Assembly (NCBI RefSeq): GCF_029407905.1
Contig: NW_026577882.1
Coordinates: 1,364,001 to 1,428,000, forward strand
From: Bubalus kerabau
Lineage: Eukaryota; Chordata; Mammalia; Artiodactyla; Bovidae
Reading direction: 5' to 3'
DNA: 64,000 nucleotides
Shown: positions 58,338-64,000 of the stretch, piece by piece
Position numbering within the stretch: position 1 is the first letter of the stretch
Layout: every line of letters begins with the position of its first letter
Made by a program: the position numbers and the translations under genes
Notes under the pieces: model-generated
Told to the model about the DNA's origin: nothing
The model's input: the letters and a program-made list of their open reading frames with translations, nothing else
Databases searched by the model: none

Positions 58338-59757
58338 AGGCTTCCTGTTCAACTGGCCCAGGGAAGTCCAGTTTTCATTCGAATTGCGAGTTAGAACTGG
58401 GGATTGCTCTCGAGACACTGCAGGGCCAAATAGACCTCATCTAGGCTTGTGTCCAGGACCTAATGTTCCTCTGCTGGGGCGACAGCGATCTCGGCATTGC
58501 ATTCTCGACTCACCCGGGGAATCAGGCCTCGTCTCGAGGGGAAGCCAAGGACACCGCTCTCCTGTCAAGTCGCGACGGGTATATCTTGGAGCTCACTGTG
58601 TGGCCTAAAATGAGTCAAGCCTCCTGTGGAGTTTGGAGAGAGGACTCAGGATTGCTCTCCAGGCCATACAGCAAAAGAAGGCCCTCATCTCGTGAGGACT
58701 GGGGCGTCTCGTGGGTATTCTCGAGCTGCGGCTCCAGTGTGGTGTTGCTCACGAGGTATAATGGGGAGCTCAGGGAGCCTCTCCTGTGGCGACAGGGAAG
58801 TCAGGTTTCTATGCGCGTGGCTAGGGGGAGCGCGTCATTGCTCTCGAGTCATGGTAGGGGAATCGCACCTCAAGACGCGTTGAAGAAGGAGTCTCGAGGT
58901 CTTTTACGGGTTGGGGCAGGAAACCCTTGGTTCCCTCGACTTGTGCCGGTGATCTCAGGAAGGTCTAATGGTGCCTCTGAGAAGTCAGGGATACTGTGCA
59001 GTTGGGAGGGGCCTCTCGGGACTCCACTGGGTTCGGTGCAATGGAAGAGGGCCTCATCTCGAGTGGAGGCAGGAAACTCATGTTTCCTCTCCTGACTTCC
59101 CCTGGGCCAGGTCTGACTCAGATCGCAGTTTCGCTGCAGAGTTCGAACAGGAGAGTCAGGCCTCGTCTTGTGTGGAGGAATGGAACTCTGCTTGCCTCTC
59201 CAGTTGTTCACGGGGTGACAGGTCACTTCTCGAGCTGTGTGTGGTACCTGTGGGTTTCTCCGGACGATACCCGGGGGTGTCAGTGCCCCTTCGTGTTGTG
59301 CCTTCATCAAAAGGGTTATCTTCAAAGAGGTGTCCGGGCATTGGGATCTTATCAAGAGCGAACCGGGAAATCGGGGTCTTTCGGCATGTGTCACCATCCA
59401 CGAGGCTATGTCTCGAATATCCTCGTGAAACCAGCCTCATCCTGAGATGCACCGGGAAAGGCAGGAACCCCTTCAAGACAAAACAGGGGAATCGACCCTC
59501 CTGTCGCGATCAGGAGGGGAGAAGGGGCCCAGATGTAGTGGTGCCGGGAACCTCGGTGTTCTCCTCGAGTCAGACCAGTGTGTAAAGGAACTTTTGAGGT
59601 CGCATCAAGGGTGCCAATACCGTTTCGCACTTCAAGACGGAACGTGGGACTTCTCTTGAGACGCTGTAGGGGGCAAGGGCCTCATCTTGCGATGACGGGG
59701 GAACCACGTAGCGTTTCTCGAGTTGTGGCGGGATTCTCGAGTTTCGACGGGGAATAC
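58338..59757. repeat. Satellite I unit switching to U type, 1,420 bp
   Basis: The first ~560 bp are individual sequence. From about 58,893 (GAGGTCTTTTACGGGTTGGGG) it matches 20,783 onward, including the U-type ~18-bp insertion near 59,092. Confidence 0.87.
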
Positions 59758-61159
59758 AGTCTTCCTCATGTGTTGGCCCAGGGTAGTCCTATCTTCCATT
59801 CGAGTTTCAAGGGAGAGCTGGGGATTGCCCTCGAGTCACTGTAGGGCAAAATAGACCTCATCTAGGCTTGTGTCCAGGACTTTATGTTCATCCCTAGGGG
59901 CGACAGGGATCTCGGGCTTGCATACCAGACTCACCCGGGGAATCAGGCCTCGTCTCGAGGGGAAGCAAAGAACTCCGCTGTCCTTTTGAGTCGCGATGGG
60001 TATCTCTTGGAACCCACTGTGTGCCCTAAAGGGAGTCAAGCCTCCTGTGCTGTTTGGATAGAGGACTCGGGATTCCTCTCCAGGCAATGCAGGAAAAGAA
60101 AGCCCTCATCTTGCGATGACGGCGGCGTCTTGTGGGTTTTCTAGACTGCCGCGCTAGTGCCGGGTTTCTGACGAGGTACGAGAGGGAGCTCAGGGAGCCT
60201 CTCGTGTGGCGCCAGGGAAGTCAGGTCCCCATGAGATGGCTAGGGGGAGCTCGTCATTGCTCTCGAGTCATGGTAGGGTAATCGGGCCTCAAGACGGGTT
60301 GAAGAAGGACTCTCGAGGTCTTTCTCGGGTCACTGCATAAAACCCAGGGTTCCCTTGACTTGTGCCTGCGACCTCAGGAAGCTTCTCAGAGTGCCTCTGA
60401 GAAGTCAGGGATACTGTGCAGTTTGGAGGGGCCTCTCGAGACTCCTCTGCATTTGGTGGAATGTAAGAGGGACTCATCTCGAGTTGAAGCAGGAACCTCA
60501 GTGTTCCTCTCCATTTCTGACTCAGATTGCAAGGTCCCTGCATGTTGGTCCAGGAGAGTCAGGCCTCGTCTTTTCTGGAGGATGGGACTCCTCTTGCCTC
60601 TCGAGTTGTTCTCGAGGTGACAGGCCACTTGTCTAGCTGTGTATGTAACCTGCCCGTTTTTCCGGATGATGCACAGGTGTGTTAGTGCCCCTTCGTGTTT
60701 TACCTTCATACTCAAGGCTGCCTTCCAAGAGGTGTCCGAGCATCGGATTCTTATCAAGAGCGGACCGGGAAATTGGAGTCTTTCGGCAAGTGGCACCACC
60801 CACAAAGCTACGTATCGAATTTCCCCATGAGAGCGGCCTCATCCTGAGTTGTGCAGGGAAGGTCGGGCCCCCTTGCAGACAAAGCAGGGGAATCGACCCA
60901 CCGGTCACGATCAGGAGGGGAGAAGGGGCTTAAATGAAGTGGTGCCGGGAACCTCGGTGTTCCCCTTGAGTGAGACCGGCGTGTTGGGGGACTTTTGGGG
61001 TCGCATCAAGGGTGCCAAGTACCGTTTCGCATTTCAAGACGGAACCTGGGACATCTTTTGAAACGCTGTAGAGGGCAAGGGCCTCATCTTGTGATGACGG
61101 GAGAACCACGTGGTTTTGCTCGAGTTGCGGCAGGATTCTCGAGTTATGACCGGGAATTT
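59758..61159. repeat. Satellite I U-type unit, 1,402 bp
   Basis: Near-copy of 21,647-23,048 at an offset of 38,111. It leads into the V-W-X block at 60,252. Confidence 0.88.
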
Positions 61160-62994
61160 AGGCTTCCTCTTGTTGGCCTTGAAATCCAATCTTCCATTCG
61201 GGTTGCGAGGGGGAGCTGGGGATTGTGCTAGAGTCACTGCAGGGCAAAAGAGACCTAATCTAGGCTTGTGTCCAGGATCTAACGTTGCTCTCCAGGGGCG
61301 ACAGGGATCTCGGGTTTGCATTCCAGACTCATCCGGGGAGTCAGTTCTCACCTCGAGGGTAAGCAAAGAATTCTGCTCTCGTCTCGAGTCGCAATGGGTA
61401 TCTCTTGGAGCCCAATGTGTGTACTAAAGGGAGTCAAGCCTCCTGTGGAGTTTGGAGAGAGGACTCGGGATTGGACTCCAGGCCATGCAGGAAAAGAAGG
61501 CCCTCATCTCGAGATGACGTTGGCGTCTCGTGGGTTTTCTCGAGCTGCGGCGCCAGTGTGGGGTGTCTCATGAAGTACCACAGGGATTTCAGGGAGCCTC
61601 TTGTGTGGCGTCAGGAAAATCCAGTATTCCATTCGAGTTGCAAGTTAGAACTGGGGATTGCTCTCCAGTCACTGCAGGGCAAAATAGACCTCATCTACGC
61701 TTGTGTCCAGGACCTAGTGTTCCACTACTGGGCCGACAGGGATCTCAGGGTTGCATTCTCGACTCACCCGGAGAGTCAGGCCTCGTCTTGAGGGGAAAAA
61801 AAGGACTCTGCTCTCCTGTCGAGTCGCGACGGGTATCTCTTGGAGCCCACTGCGTGGCGTAAAGGGAGTGAAGCCTCCTATGAGTTTGGAGAGATGACTC
61901 GGGATTGTTTTTCTGGCCATGCAGGAAAAAAGGCCCTCATCTCGCGATGACGGGGGCGTCTCATGGGTTTTCTCCAGCTGCGGCGCCAGTATCAGATTTC
62001 TCAAGAAGTATGACGGGGAGCTCAGAGAGCCTCTCGTGTGGTGCTAGGGACGTCAGGTCTCCGTGCGTGTGGTGAAGGGGAGTGCGTGATTGCTCTCGAG
62101 TCATAGTAGGCGAATCGGGCCTCAAGACGCATTGAAGAAGGACTCTCGATGTCCTTCTTGGGTTGCGGCAGGGAACCCTGGGTTCCCTCGACTTGTGTCG
62201 GTGACCTCAGGCAACTTCTCAGGGTGCCTCTGAGAAGTCAGGGACACTGTGGATTTGGGAGGGGCCTTTCGTTACTCAACTGGGTTTGGTGCAATCGAAG
62301 AGGGCCTCATCTCGAATGGAGGCAGGAACCTCAGGGGTCCTCTCCATTTCTGACTCGGGTCGCAGAGTACCTGCCGAGTACGGACAAGAGAGTCACGCCT
62401 CGTCTTCCGTGAAGGAATGGATCTCCGCTTGCCTTTCGAGTTTTTTACGGAGTGACAGGCCACTTGTTGAGCTGTGTGTGGAACCTGCGGGTTTTTCTGG
62501 ACGATGCACAGGGGTGTCAGTGCCCCTTCGTGTTGTGCCTTCATCCACAGGGTTGCCTTCAAAGAGGTGTCCGGGCATTGGGTTCTTTTCAAGAGCGTAC
62601 CAGAAAATTGGGGTCTTTCAGCATGTGGTACCACCCACGAGGCTACGTCTCGAATTTCCTCGGGAGACCGGCCTCATTCTGAGGTTCGCCGGGAAGGTAG
62701 GGAACCCTTGCAGACAAAGCAGGGGAATCGACACACCGGTCGCGATCAGAAGGGGAGAAGGGGCTCAGATGAAGTGGTGCCGGGAACCTCGGTGGTCCCC
62801 TCGAGTGAGACCGGTATGTCACGGCACTTTTGAAGTCGCATCAAGGGTGCCAAGTACAGTTTCGCACTTCAAGACGGAACGTGGGAATTCTCTGGAGATG
62901 CTCTAGCGGGCAAGGGCCTCATATTGCGATGACGAGGGAAACACGTGGTTTTTCTCGAGTTGAGGCGGGATTCTCGAGTTACAACGGGGAATTC
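61160..62994. repeat. Satellite I V-type unit, 1,835 bp
   Basis: Contains the ~435-bp internal duplication. Its small indels (CCTATGAGTTTGGAGAGATG near 61,876) differ from those of the 23,049/27,686 pair, so it is an independent lineage of V. Confidence 0.88.
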
Positions 62995-64000
62995 AGGCTT
63001 CCTCTTGTGTTGGCCCAGGAAGTACAATCTTCCATTCAACTTGTCAGAGAGAGCTGGGGGTTGCTCTCGAGTCACTTCAGGGCAAAGAGTCCTCATCTAG
63101 GCTTGGGTCCAGGACGTAGTGTTCCTCTCCAGGGGCAACAGGGATATCGGGGTCGCATTCCAGTCTCACCCGTTGGGTCACGCCTCGTCTCGAGTGGAAG
63201 CAAAGGACTCCACTATCCTCTCGAGTCGCGACGTGTAACTCTTGGAGCCCAATGAGTGGCCTAAAGGGAGTCAAGCGTCCTGTGTAGCTTGGACAGAAGG
63301 TTCACGCTTGATCTGCATACCATTCAGTTAAAGATGGCCCTCCTCTCGTGATGACGGGAGCGTCTCATGGGTTTTCTCCAGCTGCGGCGCCAGTGTGGGG
63401 TTTCTCACGAGATATGATGGGGAGATCAGGGAGCCTCTCGTGCTGCGCCAGAGAAGTCAGGCCTCCATGCGTGTGGCCAGGCAGATCGCGTCATTGCTCT
63501 GGAGTCATGGGAGGGACTAGGGCCTCAAGACGCATTTAAGAAGGACTCTCGAGGTCTTTCTTGGGTTGGGGCGGGAAACACTCGTTTCCCTCGACCTCTA
63601 CCGGGGTCCTTAGGGAACTTTCCAGGTGCCTCTGAGAGGTGAGGGATACTGAGGAGTTAGAGGGGCCTCTCGGGACTCCACTAGGTTTGACGAAATGAAA
63701 GAGGGCCTCATCTCGATTGGAGGCAGGAACCTCAGGCTTCCTCTCCATTGCTGACTCCGACCGCAGGGTCCCTGCAGGGTTGGGACAGGAGAGTCAGGCC
63801 TCGTCTTATCTGAGTAATGGAACTCTGCTTGCCTCTCGAGTCGTTCAGTGGGTCTCAGGCCCCTTGTCGAGCTGTGTGTGGAACCTGTGGGTGTTTCCAG
63901 AAGATGCACGGGGGTGTCATTGCCCCTTCATTTGGTGCCTTCCCCCACAGGGTTGCCTTCAAAGAGGTGTCCGGGCATCAGGTTCATTTCAAGAGCAGAC
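62995..64000. repeat. Satellite I W-type unit, cut by window end
   Basis: W diagnostics are visible (TGTGTAGCTTGGACAGAAGG and GCATACCATTCAGTTAAAG near 63,282-63,332). The window ends ~1,006 bp into the unit. Confidence 0.88.

Larger units (their letters stand above)
50520..64000. repeat. Satellite I (1.715-type) array 2
   Basis: The same satellite family resumes in the same orientation directly after the family B island. The AGGCTTCC landmark is at 51,314, 52,714, 54,117, 55,519, 56,920 (variant ATGCTTCC), 58,338, 59,758 (AGTCTTCC), 61,160 and 62,995. The first four units resemble the GC-rich G type of array 1. The last ~5 kb matches 20.8-25.9 kb of array 1 almost base for base. The array continues past the window edge. 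Confidence 0.93.
60252..64000. repeat. Higher-order block V-W-X, truncated by window
   Basis: Corresponds to 22,141 onward at offset 38,111. Only the V leader, V and part of W are inside the window. Confidence 0.86.

Overview
This is mammalian heterochromatin, almost certainly from a cattle-like bovid (tribe Bovini). I find no protein-coding gene and no tRNA or rRNA gene. Two things support the assignment. First, about 47.6 kb is tandem ~1.4-kb units of CpG-rich, XhoI-core (CTCGAG) sequence that I recognise as bovine satellite I, the 1.715 g/cm3 satellite (BTSAT4-type). Second, the centre carries ruminant-specific SINEs (Bov-A2 and Bov-tA) and a class II ERV solo LTR. The naming is from memory and was not searched. 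The many open reading frames are chance products of CpG-rich, stop-poor repeat DNA, and they recur because the DNA recurs.

Layout. 1-34,109: satellite I array 1, 23 complete units plus partial ends. 34,110-~40,700: a different tandem family (family A), made of short (~532 bp) and long (~695 bp) monomers. One monomer is interrupted by a 1,298-bp solo LTR with 6-bp target-site duplications. ~40,706-50,519: about 2.2 copies of a ~4.45-kb unit (family B). Each begins with a very GC-rich minisatellite and includes an AATAAA motif; the two full copies also carry one Bov-A2 and one Bov-tA in identical positions. 50,520-64,000: satellite I array 2, which re-enters at a different phase of the unit (about 340 bp missing relative to a simple interruption).

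Within satellite I the monomers fall into recognisable types, named here G, U, V, W, X and Y. G units are nearly identical to one another and more GC-rich (15.8-20.8 kb). V is a 1.84-kb unit with an internal ~435-bp duplication. W has a diverged stretch with a diagnostic GCATACCATGCAGTTAAAG motif. X carries a 121-bp internal duplication in its full form. V-W-X forms a higher-order repeat of ~4.64 kb. It occurs once at 6.1-10.8 kb, twice in perfect register at 22.1-31.4 kb, and is cut by the window edge at 60.3-64 kb. Several switch points sit on short shared motifs, so unequal crossover or gene conversion can be read directly from the sequence.

The region therefore works as a structural, not a genic, locus. 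Its most informative content is the record of array evolution: recent higher-order duplication, homogenised single-unit blocks, chimeric monomers, and an embedded non-satellite island whose CpG-rich minisatellite is the only plausible (unproven) transcription-start candidate apart from the degenerate LTR promoter.
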